A stretch of DNA of 46,362 nucleotides from Saprospiraceae bacterium (GTDB lineage Bacteria > Bacteroidota > Bacteroidia > Chitinophagales > Saprospiraceae), in NCBI GenBank assembly GCA_020630475.1, contig JAHDBI010000001.1, positions 77,456-123,817 of the forward strand, given 5' to 3'. Each line of letters starts with the position of its first letter. The stretch's first letter is position 1. The notes under the pieces are model-generated. The model saw only the letters and a program-made list of their open reading frames with translations, searched no databases and had not been told where the DNA came from. Below are positions 19,131-27,937 of the stretch, in pieces. The translations under genes and the position numbers were made by a program.

Positions 19131-20568
19131 TTTATCTAATCCTTATAAAAACAACTATAATTTATTGTTTGGCTTTTGCGCACTAATCGTTTTTAGTGTG
19201 TGTTCTGCTTTATTCTTAGAATCATTAGTTCCATTGGTTCTTCCTCCTGCGGTTTTAGTTGTCTTTATCGCTTTCGCGAATACGAAACATTTCTATTTTC
19301 TATTTTTCTTTACTTTACCCTTTTCGGTCGAAGTTTACCTTCCAGGCGGCCTTGGAACGGACTTACCTTCTGAGCCATTAATGCTCATTATGGCACTAGG
19401 TGCAATAGTGTTATTTTTTAAAGACATTAATAAAATAAAAGCGGGGTACCTTTACCACCCTATTAGTCTTTGCATGTGGGCGCATATTTTTTGGGTGTTT
19501 ATTGCAGCTATTTTTGCGATCGATCAAATAGTCGCTATTAAATTTTTTGTTGCTAAGCTTTGGTATGTTATTCCTTTCTATTTTTTCTCTTTATATGTCT
19601 TGAAAAACCCTGAGGACCTTTTATACTTCATACGAGCATGTTTATTAGGTGTTTTTATTGCTACGGTATATGTTTTCATTAGACATGCATCCCTTGGATT
19701 TAGTTTTGATATGATTAATCGTGCTGGTTCTCCAATATTTCGGAATCACGTAACCTATGCAGCGATATTGACTATTTGTATGCCCTATTTGTGGGTCTTG
19801 ATTAGGAATAACTCAAAAGGTACGTTTCAAAGAAAATCACTCGTGGTTATTGGTTTATTTTTTTTAGTAGCCATTTATCTTACATACACTCGTGCTGCCT
19901 ACGTAACGCTTCTTCTGGCTGTTATAACTTATTATATCATCCAACGAAAGTTGATAAAACCAGCTATTTATTTTTCGTTGATTGTAACTTTATTCGGAAC
20001 GATATATCTCGTGCAAAACAATAGATATTTTGCTTTTGCTCCTGAATATGAGAAAACAATAACGCATGATAAATTTGATAATTTAATTGCAGCAACCTAT
20101 AAAATGGAAGACTTATCTACCATGGAGCGCGTTTATCGCTGGGTGGCTGGTTATCAAATGGTTCAAGAAAGACCTCTTCTAGGGTTTGGTCCCAATAATT
20201 TTTATCCACAATATCAGGCATACAGCTTGTCAAAGTTCAAGACTTATGTTAGTGATAATCCAGACAAATCAGGAATTCACAACTACTATTTGATGACTTT
20301 CGTTGAACAAGGAGTTTTGGGGTTTTTAATTTTCCTAATACTGGCCATCATACCTCTAATTATTGGTGAGCGTATCTATCACAAAATATCTAGCCCACTT
20401 CAAAAAAACATAGTCATGGCAGCCATTTTATCCCTAATTATCATCGATGCTTATTTGTTGATCAACGACCTTATTGAGACAGACAAGGTGGGCCCATTTT
20501 TCTTTATCAACTTAGCGATAATCGTTATTTACGATTTAAAATATAGATATATGTCAAAAGCCTTATAG
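19120..20568 (+). CDS. O-antigen ligase / polymerase family protein (WaaL/Wzy-like)
   Basis: An integral membrane protein of 482 residues with about 12 helices and one large periplasmic loop (about residues 300-390). That loop contains the region AGYQMVQERPLLGFGPNNFY then GIHNYYLMTFVEQGVLGFL, matching the Wzy_C/O-antigen-ligase signature (R...P..G.G ... HN.yl.....G..G). It joins or polymerises polysaccharide units at the outer face of the inner membrane; ligase versus polymerase cannot be decided by eye. The open frame extends back to 19069, but the ATG at 19120 is preceded by AAAGAGGT, an unusually good Shine-Dalgarno-like stretch for this phylum, and overlaps the wzz-like stop by 11 bp, so I chose it. 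Confidence 0.87.
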   Translation: MNHSLSNPYKNNYNLLFGFCALIVFSVCSALFLESLVPLVLPPAVLVVFIAFANTKHFYFLFFFTLPFSVEVYLPGGLGTDLPSEPLMLIMALGAIVLFFKDINKIKAGYLYHPISLCMWAHIFWVFIAAIFAIDQIVAIKFFVAKLWYVIPFYFFSLYVLKNPEDLLYFIRACLLGVFIATVYVFIRHASLGFSFDMINRAGSPIFRNHVTYAAILTICMPYLWVLIRNNSKGTFQRKSLVVIGLFFLVAIYLTYTRAAYVTLLLAVITYYIIQRKLIKPAIYFSLIVTLFGTIYLVQNNRYFAFAPEYEKTITHDKFDNLIAATYKMEDLSTMERVYRWVAGYQMVQERPLLGFGPNNFYPQYQAYSLSKFKTYVSDNPDKSGIHNYYLMTFVEQGVLGFLIFLILAIIPLIIGERIYHKISSPLQKNIVMAAILSLIIIDAYLLINDLIETDKVGPFFFINLAIIVIYDLKYRYMSKAL

Positions 20569-20614
20569 GGTCCACAAGAAATTAACCACGTATAAAGTAA
20601 ATGATGATAAAAAC

Positions 20615-20645
20615 TTGTTTTGTACCAATCAAGAATATATATTTG
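20615..20645 (+). promoter_or_regulatory. Promoter of the tRNA-Val gene
   Basis: TTG at 20615-20617 (three of four bases of the -33 TTTG) is followed after 20 bp by TATATTTG (20638-20645), an exact Bacteroidota -7 element. The mature tRNA begins 27 bp downstream of the -7 box, leaving a plausible short 5' leader for RNase P removal. Confidence 0.5.
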
Positions 20646-20671
20646 CACTCGCTTTAAAACAGCGACTAATC

Positions 20672-20746
20672 GGGCGATTAGCTCAGTTGGTTCAGAGCAC
20701 CTCGCTTACACCGAGGGGGTCGGGAGTTCGAGTCTCTCATCGCCCA
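20672..20746 (+). tRNA. tRNA-Val (anticodon TAC)
   Basis: A complete 75-nt cloverleaf. The acceptor stem is GGGCGAT/ATCGCCC with discriminator A; the D-arm is GCTC/GAGC; the anticodon arm is CCTCG-CTTACAC-CGAGG with anticodon TAC; the T-arm is GGGAG-TTCGAGT-CTCTC with one G-T pair. The 3' CCA is not encoded. It sits alone in the 315-bp space between the O-antigen ligase gene and the MFS gene, with its own promoter and terminator. I saw no direct repeat or integrase gene that would mark it as an occupied integration site. Confidence 0.97.
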
Positions 20747-20748
20747 CA

Positions 20749-20783
20749 AAGCCTTAATTCTTTTAGAATTGAGGCTTTTTTAT
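20749..20783 (+). terminator. Intrinsic terminator after tRNA-Val
   Basis: AAGCCTTAATTC (20749-20760) pairs with GAATTGAGGCTT (20766-20777) across a 5-base loop, with one G-T pair, and runs into a T-rich tail (TTTTTTATT). It starts two bases after the tRNA 3' end and separates it from the MFS gene. Confidence 0.88.
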
Positions 20784-20883
20784 TCCATCTTTGTTGGAAT
20801 TAAACATCTAGACCATTTTATTCATACAGAAAATAATCTCATTCTATTTTTCCTCCTTTAAGGGGTTAAGTCAAAACATCTGG

Positions 20884-22041
20884 GTGCTGGCCTTCGTAAC
20901 TTTTATCAATAAAAGCGGAATGATGGTACTTCCGTTTTTATCCCTTTACTTAACAAAGGATTTAAACTGGACTTTAAGTGATGCTGCTCTTGCTGCAGGT
21001 TGTTTTGGTATTGGATCTTTATTTGGTGCCTTACTTGGTGGTCAACTTCTCTCAAGATACAGCTCATCATTTTTGATGTACATAAGTTTGATTTTATCCG
21101 GTCTTGGTTATTTATTTCTATTGGTACTAAACTCTAAATATCTCTTTTGTTTTGGAATTGGTATCACTAGTCTTTTAGCGAGTTTGTTTTCTCCATGCGT
21201 TTTTGCAGCCATCGAAGAGTCAAGCACAGATGAAACTAGAACAAGAGCTATTACTTTGACCCGACTGGCTATGAATCTAGGTATTGCTCTTGGTCCTCTT
21301 GCCGCAGCATTATTAATAAAAAACCTTGGTTATGCATCGCTTTTTGTTGCCGACGGCCTCACCTGTATTCTAGCCGGTATTTTACTAGCCATTTATTCCA
21401 AACGAAGCGCTTTAGTTGAAGCAAAAAACAAGGTTTCTGAAATGGCTGTTGGTTCACCCATGGAAGATTCTGTATTCCTCTTTTTTATGCTTTTTTGCAT
21501 GTTCAATGGTATAGCTTTTATACAAATAATCAATTCCATTCCTGTTTTCTTTAGTGAGGTGCATGGTCTTTCTGAAACTCAAATAGCATTCTTCTTTACC
21601 ATAAATGGTTTGGTAATTTTTTTAATCGAAATGCCTGTTATTAAATACTTTGAGTCTTATAAAAACCCTTTAGTGCTTATTGCAATAGGGTCTGCTATGA
21701 TGGCGGCAGCACACTTCAGTTTAGTTATTTTCTATGGTTCTTTCTTAGCAGTAGCGATTTATACTTTTATGATTACCCTTGGTGAAATCATCAACTTTCC
21801 ATACGTAAGTTCTCTTTCTCTGGAAAGGGCAAAAGGTAAAAATGTCGGTGCTTATATGGGTCTTATGACTTTTATGTTTGCTTTAAATCATTTTATTGGC
21901 GCACCGATAGGATTATATATTGCTGATCACTGGGGTTATACCAGTCTGTGGATATTTATGGGTCTATTGGGAGTTGTTGCTACAATCGGATTTTGTTTGC
22001 TCTTTAAATCTTTTGATGCATCAAAAACTAATTTTAACTAG
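20884..22041 (+). CDS. MFS transporter
   Basis: A 12-helix major facilitator superfamily permease of at least 385 residues. The first two helices flank FLSLYLTKDLNWTLSDAALA, and the loop after helix 2 contains GALLGGQLLSRYSS, the MFS motif-A position. RTRAITLTRLAMNLGIALGP in helix 5 resembles drug/proton antiporter motif C. The substrate is unknown. The start given is a GTG at 20884, but it falls at the edge of the first membrane helix. The frame is open back to the stop at 20809-20811 and encodes KIISFYFSSFKGLSQNIW, which looks like the normal N-terminus; no ATG, GTG or TTG lies there. The 3' end overlaps the convergent secreted-protein gene by 21 bp. Confidence 0.88.
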   Translation: MLAFVTFINKSGMMVLPFLSLYLTKDLNWTLSDAALAAGCFGIGSLFGALLGGQLLSRYSSSFLMYISLILSGLGYLFLLVLNSKYLFCFGIGITSLLASLFSPCVFAAIEESSTDETRTRAITLTRLAMNLGIALGPLAAALLIKNLGYASLFVADGLTCILAGILLAIYSKRSALVEAKNKVSEMAVGSPMEDSVFLFFMLFCMFNGIAFIQIINSIPVFFSEVHGLSETQIAFFFTINGLVIFLIEMPVIKYFESYKNPLVLIAIGSAMMAAAHFSLVIFYGSFLAVAIYTFMITLGEIINFPYVSSLSLERAKGKNVGAYMGLMTFMFALNHFIGAPIGLYIADHWGYTSLWIFMGLLGVVATIGFCLLFKSFDASKTNFN

Positions 22042-23466
22042 ATTTAAGAATCCGCTTTTCTCACTAGGTACTAGTAGTTCATTTGACGAGATCTGTTTAG
22101 CCTCTTGAAACCTAAGCAATAGTTGTTGGTCCTCTGTGCTCAGCAATGCGTTCCTTTCAAGATTACCTAAGGGGTCTAACACGTACTCACTAACAGTACC
22201 ATTCTTTTTGATTTGATCGTTATAAATGATCCTCATTCGAGATGGTGTAATAAAGGTAAAAAAGGAAGAAAACACTCCCCCATCGTCTTGTGAAAATTGT
22301 TTTTTATAGAGGACTTTCGTCCAATGTTCTTCTCCTGACGGATGTACAGCAATAAAAACCATGTCGTCATTTTCGTAATCAATCCAACTATCGTTTCCAT
22401 AATAATTGGTACCAAACCTTCTTTGGTTTCCATATCCTGAACGTCTCGAGTATTCTCTATTCATTTCTGCTTGTAAAATCATTCCACCATCTTGTCTTAT
22501 CAAGATATTCTGTAGACCAAAGTGTTTTAAACTTTGCTTTTTCTTCGATGACTTGCCATAGACTTCTTTTATTAATTCATCATCAAAATTAACGGGCTTT
22601 ATCTTTGTGCTTTTGTCAATTGAATTTATTGGTGCATTATAAGTAAAGTATCCTGTAGCCTTTTCGGAGTTATCCTCACTACTCAAACCAGCAATAATCA
22701 CTCTATTGTTTTTGTTGTCTACTTTAAGGTTGATATCAATACTTATAAATCCTTTTAAACGAAAAAAGTAACTCTCTACCACATCGGAATTAATGGGAAA
22801 GTAGTTTAACTCTAATTGATGTTTGTCTTTACTAAATCGACTATTATTTGTTTCCATTAACAAAAACACGTCGCCATTATTAGTTATTCTTGTTTTTTTA
22901 AAACTCTCTCTAATCTTATAATCACTATATTCTATCATATCATCCCAAAGTAGCTTTTTGGCACTATTGTCAAAAACAGCCAGATTAATCCGATCTTTTT
23001 CAAGGCTAAAAATGAGGGCTTTTTTTCTGTCTTCAGAAGATGTAAACTTGTATCGTTTTCGTGTAAAACCTTTTTTCTCTTTGAAAATAGCGATAGTGTC
23101 AATTGCATTACCTCTACTATCTAACTCTTGAGCGTTTACATATGTAAACTTCTTTTTGTCAAATGCATAGAATATCATTATTGTAGAATCTTGAGGTAAA
23201 AGGCCTATAATTCTGACCTTCTTCTGTTCAAAACGTAGGATTTTATCAGATATAAATTCTAAATTTTGGTTATAAAACTCAATACTATGCTCGAAGCCCT
23301 TATCCCGGTACAATAGTATTTTGTCTCCCATCGGGCCAAGCAAATCATACGCATAGTCTGTACGAATATTCACATCATTAGATATCGTTACTTTTTGGCC
23401 TTGAGTCATACCAAGGAATGAGAAATAAAGTACGATAAGCAATGTGTATTTTTGGTTGATATTCAT
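22021..23466 (-). CDS. Secreted protein of unknown function
   Basis: A 481-residue protein with a clear signal peptide (MNINQKYTLLIVLYFSFLGM, cleavage near TQGQ). I do not recognise a named domain. The body is rich in beta-prone segments with repeated patterns in the style of a beta-propeller or WD-like sensor (for example DKILLYRDKGFEHSIEFYNQ and NDDMVFIAVHPSGEEHWTKV), and there is an Arg/Tyr/Gly-rich insert near residues 340-370 (RRSGYGNQRRFGTNYYGND). No lipobox and no T9SS sorting domain are present, so it is probably periplasmic or secreted. It is convergent with the MFS gene and divergent from ftcD, with an 80-bp gap to the latter. Confidence 0.7.
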   Translation of the reverse strand: MNINQKYTLLIVLYFSFLGMTQGQKVTISNDVNIRTDYAYDLLGPMGDKILLYRDKGFEHSIEFYNQNLEFISDKILRFEQKKVRIIGLLPQDSTIMIFYAFDKKKFTYVNAQELDSRGNAIDTIAIFKEKKGFTRKRYKFTSSEDRKKALIFSLEKDRINLAVFDNSAKKLLWDDMIEYSDYKIRESFKKTRITNNGDVFLLMETNNSRFSKDKHQLELNYFPINSDVVESYFFRLKGFISIDINLKVDNKNNRVIIAGLSSEDNSEKATGYFTYNAPINSIDKSTKIKPVNFDDELIKEVYGKSSKKKQSLKHFGLQNILIRQDGGMILQAEMNREYSRRSGYGNQRRFGTNYYGNDSWIDYENDDMVFIAVHPSGEEHWTKVLYKKQFSQDDGGVFSSFFTFITPSRMRIIYNDQIKKNGTVSEYVLDPLGNLERNALLSTEDQQLLLRFQEAKQISSNELLVPSEKSGFLNLVKISF

Positions 23467-23546
23467 TATCTATGACACTTTTTTACAGACTAATAATAAG
23501 TCTTTTATTCTTGACATTCAAGCTGTTAACTTCTCAATAAGGGATT

Positions 23547-25241
23547 ATGTTTAAAAAACAACTCATCGAATGCGTTCCTAACTTTAGTGAAGGCCGTGAC
23601 CTAAGCATTATTAAACAAATTACAGACGAAATAGAAAGCGTTGACGGTGTAAGGCTGTTAGATGTTGATCCTGGTAAAGCAACTAACCGAACGGTAGTAA
23701 CATTTGTAGGTGAACCAGAGCCTGTAATACAAGCTGCCTTCCTTGCGATTAAAAAAGCATCCGAATTAATCGACATGTCTAAACATGAGGGAGAACACCC
23801 TAGAATGGGTGCGACAGATGTATGTCCACTGATTCCTATTTCTAATATATCAATGGAAGAAACCGTCAAATATGCTAGAAAGTTAGCTAGTATAGCTGGT
23901 AGTAAATTGAACATTCCATTCTATTTATATGAAGAAGCAGCAACTAAGCCCGAACGACGTAACCTTGCCACAATTCGTGCAGGTGAATACGAAGGCTTAT
24001 CTGAAAAATTAAAAAGTCTAAAGTGGAAGCCGGATTTTGGTCCTGCTGTATTTAACCCAAGTGCTGGTGCCACTGTTATTGGTGCTCGCGATTTTCTAAT
24101 TGCCTACAACGTTAACCTCAACTCGACCTCTGTTAAACGAGCAAACTCTGTCGCTTTTGATATTAGAGAAAAAGGTAGGGTAAAAAGAAGTGGTCACCCG
24201 ATAACAGGTAAAATACTACGCGATAAAAAGGGTGAACCTTTAAGAAAACCTGGTAAATGCAAAGCTGTTAAAGCAATAGGATGGTTTATCGAGGAATATG
24301 GAGTTTCTCAAATTTCCATGAACATCACAAACATTTCAAAAACTCCGCTTCATGTAGCGTTTGAAGAATGTCGTAAAAGTGCTAATAAACGAGGACTAAG
24401 AGTTACTGGTTCAGAACTTGTAGGATTGGTTCCTAAAAAAGTAATGATCGATGCTGGAAAATATTTCTTGGCCCAACAAAATCGGTCTACCGGAGTTTCT
24501 GAAAATGAATTAATCCATATCGCTATTAAATCATTAGGACTTGATGAATTGGGTGAATTTGACCCCAAAAAGAAAATCATCGAATATCTTCTAGATGATA
24601 AAGATACTAATCCTTTAATTCAAATGAAACTTAATGATTTTGCTGATCTGACTTCATCAGAGAGCCCCGCACCTGGGGGTGGCTCTATTTCCGCATATGT
24701 AGGATCGTTGGGTGCATCGTTAGGTACAATGGTCGCTAATTTATCTACGAATAAAAGAGGCTGGGAAAGTCAATTTCAAAAATTTTCAGACCAAGCAGAA
24801 ATCGGTCAACAACTGAAAGATGAACTTTTATTATTAGTAGACGAAGACACTAAAGCATTTAATAATATAATGGAAGCTATCCGTCTTCCAAAAGCAACCG
24901 CTGAAGAAAAATCTCTCAGGAGTAAGGCTTTAGACGCTGCAACAAAAAATGCAATAGAAGTTCCTTTGAAAGTGATGCGGTCGGCTTTCAAGTGTTTTTC
25001 TTTTTTAGAAGAAATGGCAAAATCTGGCAACCCAAACTCTGTTTCTGATGCAGGGGTCGGAGCTCTTTGTGCAAGAGCAGCCGTTTATGGAGCTTTTCTT
25101 AATGTTCAAATCAACTGCAAAGATCTAGAAGATTCTAAGTATCTAAATAAAGTATTAAAAGAAGGTCAAAAGATTCTGGATAAGACCAAAAAAGCAGAAA
25201 CTAAAATCCTTTCCATTGTCGACAAGGTGATTAAAAAATAA
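23547..25241 (+). CDS. ftcD: Bifunctional glutamate formimidoyltransferase / formimidoyltetrahydrofolate cyclodeaminase
   Basis: A 564-residue fusion enzyme of histidine degradation. Residues 1 to about 330 are the formimidoyltransferase (ECVPNFSEGRD, HEGEHPRMGATDVCPLIPIS), which moves the formimino group from formiminoglutamate to tetrahydrofolate. Residues about 355-560 are the cyclodeaminase (SSESPAPGGGSISAYVGSLG), which releases ammonia and forms 5,10-methenyl-THF. Fusion of the two in one chain, as in animals, is common in Bacteroidota. No other hut gene is in the window. Its stop is followed after 3 bp by the M1 peptidase gene, so the two are likely co-transcribed. Confidence 0.96.
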   Translation: MFKKQLIECVPNFSEGRDLSIIKQITDEIESVDGVRLLDVDPGKATNRTVVTFVGEPEPVIQAAFLAIKKASELIDMSKHEGEHPRMGATDVCPLIPISNISMEETVKYARKLASIAGSKLNIPFYLYEEAATKPERRNLATIRAGEYEGLSEKLKSLKWKPDFGPAVFNPSAGATVIGARDFLIAYNVNLNSTSVKRANSVAFDIREKGRVKRSGHPITGKILRDKKGEPLRKPGKCKAVKAIGWFIEEYGVSQISMNITNISKTPLHVAFEECRKSANKRGLRVTGSELVGLVPKKVMIDAGKYFLAQQNRSTGVSENELIHIAIKSLGLDELGEFDPKKKIIEYLLDDKDTNPLIQMKLNDFADLTSSESPAPGGGSISAYVGSLGASLGTMVANLSTNKRGWESQFQKFSDQAEIGQQLKDELLLLVDEDTKAFNNIMEAIRLPKATAEEKSLRSKALDAATKNAIEVPLKVMRSAFKCFSFLEEMAKSGNPNSVSDAGVGALCARAAVYGAFLNVQINCKDLEDSKYLNKVLKEGQKILDKTKKAETKILSIVDKVIKK

Positions 25242-25244
25242 GGC

Positions 25245-27818
25245 ATGATTAAACACACCCTCTCCTTTATTTGTATACTGCTCTTTTTTGCTTGCTCTTC
25301 AAAGAAAGACTTAATCTATGAAGCTCCAATTCCTGATTATAATGAAGAGTTATTAGACACTTTAGTAGTATCCGCTCCTCGGCCTGGGTCTGAAAAAGAA
25401 TACGAACTTCCTGTTTATAATGAAAGTTATAACAGAACTCACGATCTCATTCATACGCACCTAGATATTCGCTTCGATTGGGAAAAACAATACGTTTTAG
25501 GTAAGGCTAAGCTCGAGTTAAAACCCCTTTTTTACCCTACAGATAAATTACGGCTTGACGCCAAAGGCTTTGATATTCACGAAATAAAACTCCTCTCGGG
25601 TGAAAAGGTTGACTACAACTATGATGGCTATAACCTTTGGATAACTTTTTCGAGAGAATATAAAAAGGATGAATCCTTTACAGTATTAATAAACTATACC
25701 GCAAAGCCTAATGAAGGACCTATTGGTGGTAGTGATGCTATTACCTCAGACAAAGGTTTATTTTTTATTAATCCTACTAATTCAAATCCTAACAAACCTC
25801 AGCAGATATGGACACAGGGGGAAACCGAAAATAATTCTCGTTGGTTTCCAACTATTGACAAACCAAATGAGCGCTGTACTCAAGAAATTCATCTAACAGT
25901 TCAAGAGCGATTTACTACGCTTTCTAATGGCATACTGATGTCCTCAAGAAGCAATAATGACGGAACGAGAACAGATTATTGGAAACAGGATAAAGGACAT
26001 ACCCCATATTTATTTATGGTGGCTGTTGGAGAGTACGCTGTGGTTAAAGACAGATGGAAAAATATCCCCGTCGATTACTATGTGGAAGAAGAATATAAAA
26101 ATGATGCTAAAAAGATATTTAATCACACTCCAGAAATGATTGGATATTTTTCCGACGTCTTGGATTATGATTATCCCTGGGATAAATATTCATCTGTAGT
26201 CTGTAGAGATTATGTTTCTGGTGCGATGGAAAATACAACGGCGGTAGTTTTTGGACAATTTGTTCAAAGAACGGCGAGGGAATTAATTGATAGTGATAAT
26301 GATTACATCGTAGCTCACGAATTATTTCACCACTGGTTTGGAGACTTAGTTACATGTGAAAGTTGGGCAAACCTTACATTAAACGAAGGCTTTGCAAATT
26401 ACTCTGAATATTTATGGTTTGAACATAAGTATGGAAAAGATCGTGCGGAGGAACATCGAATGAATGAGCTAAGGAGCTATATATATTCTTATCAGCAAAC
26501 TGGGGGGCATCCATTAATCCATTATGGTTATGAGGACAAAGAAGATATGTTTGACGCCCATAGTTATAATAAGGGCGGTTTAGTTCTACACATGCTACGA
26601 AATATTGTTGGCGACGAAGCCTTCTTTGCTGCCTTAAACAAATACCTTGTAGACAATGCCTTTAGTGCTGTGGAGACTGATGAATTGCGTCTTGCTTTTG
26701 AAGATATTACTGGCTTAGACTTAAACTGGTTTTTTGACCAATGGTACTTTGGAACTGGGCACCCTGAGTTAAGTGTTTCTTACGAATATATTGATACTGA
26801 ACTTCATGTAACCGTTGAGCAAACTCAAGATCCAGAATCTGCTGTTCCCGTATTCGTTTTTCCTGTAGTTATTTCTGTTTATGATCAATTAGGGTCTGTC
26901 CAAAACACCAATGTGCGGGTCGATAAAAGAAAACAAAAATTTGTCTTTAATTGTCCTAATCCATCAGCAATAGTTTTCGACGGTGAACAAACAATGTTGA
27001 TGGACCTTAAAGAAGAAAAATCTAGCGAACTATGGGAAAATCAATATAGGTTTTCACCTTATTTCAGAGATAGGATTGATGCTCTTCTTAACCTTCGTGG
27101 AAGCTCTCCAAAAACTTTTATCAGTGCCTTAGATGATCCCTACCACTCCTTGAGAATACGAGGTCTACGGGAATTGGACCTAACTCAGCAAAGTGAGCTG
27201 ACTACTAAAGTTGCCGATATGGTAAAATCGGATGTACATTCCGGAGTTCGTTCTAGTGCATTAAACCTATTGAACAAATCTAATTATGAGGATATCTCTA
27301 GTCTCGCTAAACACGTTATAGCGAATGACGAAGCATATCCTTGTATATCAAGAGCATTAAAAATTATTCACGAACTAGATCCTGATAAAAGCATTTTCCT
27401 TGCGGATAGTTTAAAAGACGAACGATCTTCATTACTCCAAAGTGCTATCATTGATATTTATCTGGATTCAGGTAATGAAAACCACATACCTTATGTTGAA
27501 CAAACCTTGATTGATGGTTCTATATTCGAGATATTTCCTGTGATAACAAAGTATACTCAATTGATGAAAAAGCAAGAACCTCATTCAGTTGTTGCGTCTA
27601 TTGAAAGAATAAAGTCGATTCCTTTAGATAAAAATGAAGACAGCATGAAAAAGTTCGTTATCGCTAAAAACATTTCAAACCTTAAAAACCATTTAAACAG
27701 TACATCGGAAGGGAGAGAAGAGTATTTAGGGGCAGTAGAAAAACTTGAAGGTATATTGAAGGAAATTATTGAGAATGAAAATGACAAAAATCTTCAATCT
27801 CGTTATAAAGGACTTTAA
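25245..27818 (+). CDS. M1-family aminopeptidase, lipoprotein
   Basis: An 857-residue zinc metallopeptidase. The N-terminus is a lipoprotein signal with lipobox LLFFAC (Cys near residue 17), so it is membrane-anchored. The substrate-binding GAMEN motif (SGAMENTTAVV, near residue 326) and the zinc site HELFHHWFGD with a distal Glu in NEGFANY (His358, His362, Glu381) are intact, so it should be an active aminopeptidase. After the catalytic part, residues about 610-850 are helical and HEAT-like (DPYHSLRIRGLRELDL), as in TAF2-related M1 enzymes. It probably trims peptides at the cell envelope. It sits 3 bp after ftcD. Confidence 0.95.
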   Translation: MIKHTLSFICILLFFACSSKKDLIYEAPIPDYNEELLDTLVVSAPRPGSEKEYELPVYNESYNRTHDLIHTHLDIRFDWEKQYVLGKAKLELKPLFYPTDKLRLDAKGFDIHEIKLLSGEKVDYNYDGYNLWITFSREYKKDESFTVLINYTAKPNEGPIGGSDAITSDKGLFFINPTNSNPNKPQQIWTQGETENNSRWFPTIDKPNERCTQEIHLTVQERFTTLSNGILMSSRSNNDGTRTDYWKQDKGHTPYLFMVAVGEYAVVKDRWKNIPVDYYVEEEYKNDAKKIFNHTPEMIGYFSDVLDYDYPWDKYSSVVCRDYVSGAMENTTAVVFGQFVQRTARELIDSDNDYIVAHELFHHWFGDLVTCESWANLTLNEGFANYSEYLWFEHKYGKDRAEEHRMNELRSYIYSYQQTGGHPLIHYGYEDKEDMFDAHSYNKGGLVLHMLRNIVGDEAFFAALNKYLVDNAFSAVETDELRLAFEDITGLDLNWFFDQWYFGTGHPELSVSYEYIDTELHVTVEQTQDPESAVPVFVFPVVISVYDQLGSVQNTNVRVDKRKQKFVFNCPNPSAIVFDGEQTMLMDLKEEKSSELWENQYRFSPYFRDRIDALLNLRGSSPKTFISALDDPYHSLRIRGLRELDLTQQSELTTKVADMVKSDVHSGVRSSALNLLNKSNYEDISSLAKHVIANDEAYPCISRALKIIHELDPDKSIFLADSLKDERSSLLQSAIIDIYLDSGNENHIPYVEQTLIDGSIFEIFPVITKYTQLMKKQEPHSVVASIERIKSIPLDKNEDSMKKFVIAKNISNLKNHLNSTSEGREEYLGAVEKLEGILKEIIENENDKNLQSRYKGL

Positions 27819-27877
27819 CAACTTTGGCGCTTTTTGTACTTGATTTTGTCGATAATTCGGTATACTTTTCAAAGTCG

Positions 27878-27909
27878 TTTGAGATTTATTAGAGCCGTCA
27901 TTATATTTT
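27878..27909 (+). promoter_or_regulatory. Bacteroidota-type promoter of the DUF4175 operon
   Basis: TTTG at 27878-27881 and TATATTTT at 27902-27909 are separated by exactly 20 bp; the -7 box differs from TAnnTTTG only in its last base. Transcription would begin near 27916, about 20 bp before the ATG at 27938. Confidence 0.5.
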
Positions 27910-27937
27910 ATTTTAAGAACTAAAGCTTTGTGCAAAT

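Noticed and set aside
16573..20568. A complete capsule or O-antigen locus
   Set aside because: Only flippase, chain-length and ligase/polymerase genes are present; no glycosyltransferase or sugar-nucleotide genes were seen.
20672..20746. tRNA-Val as an occupied integration site
   Set aside because: No repeated tRNA 3' end, integrase or foreign-looking genes follow; the next gene is an ordinary MFS transporter.
20615..20803. 62-codon open frame across the tRNA-Val gene
   Set aside because: It runs through the tRNA and its terminator; the peptide has no coding character.
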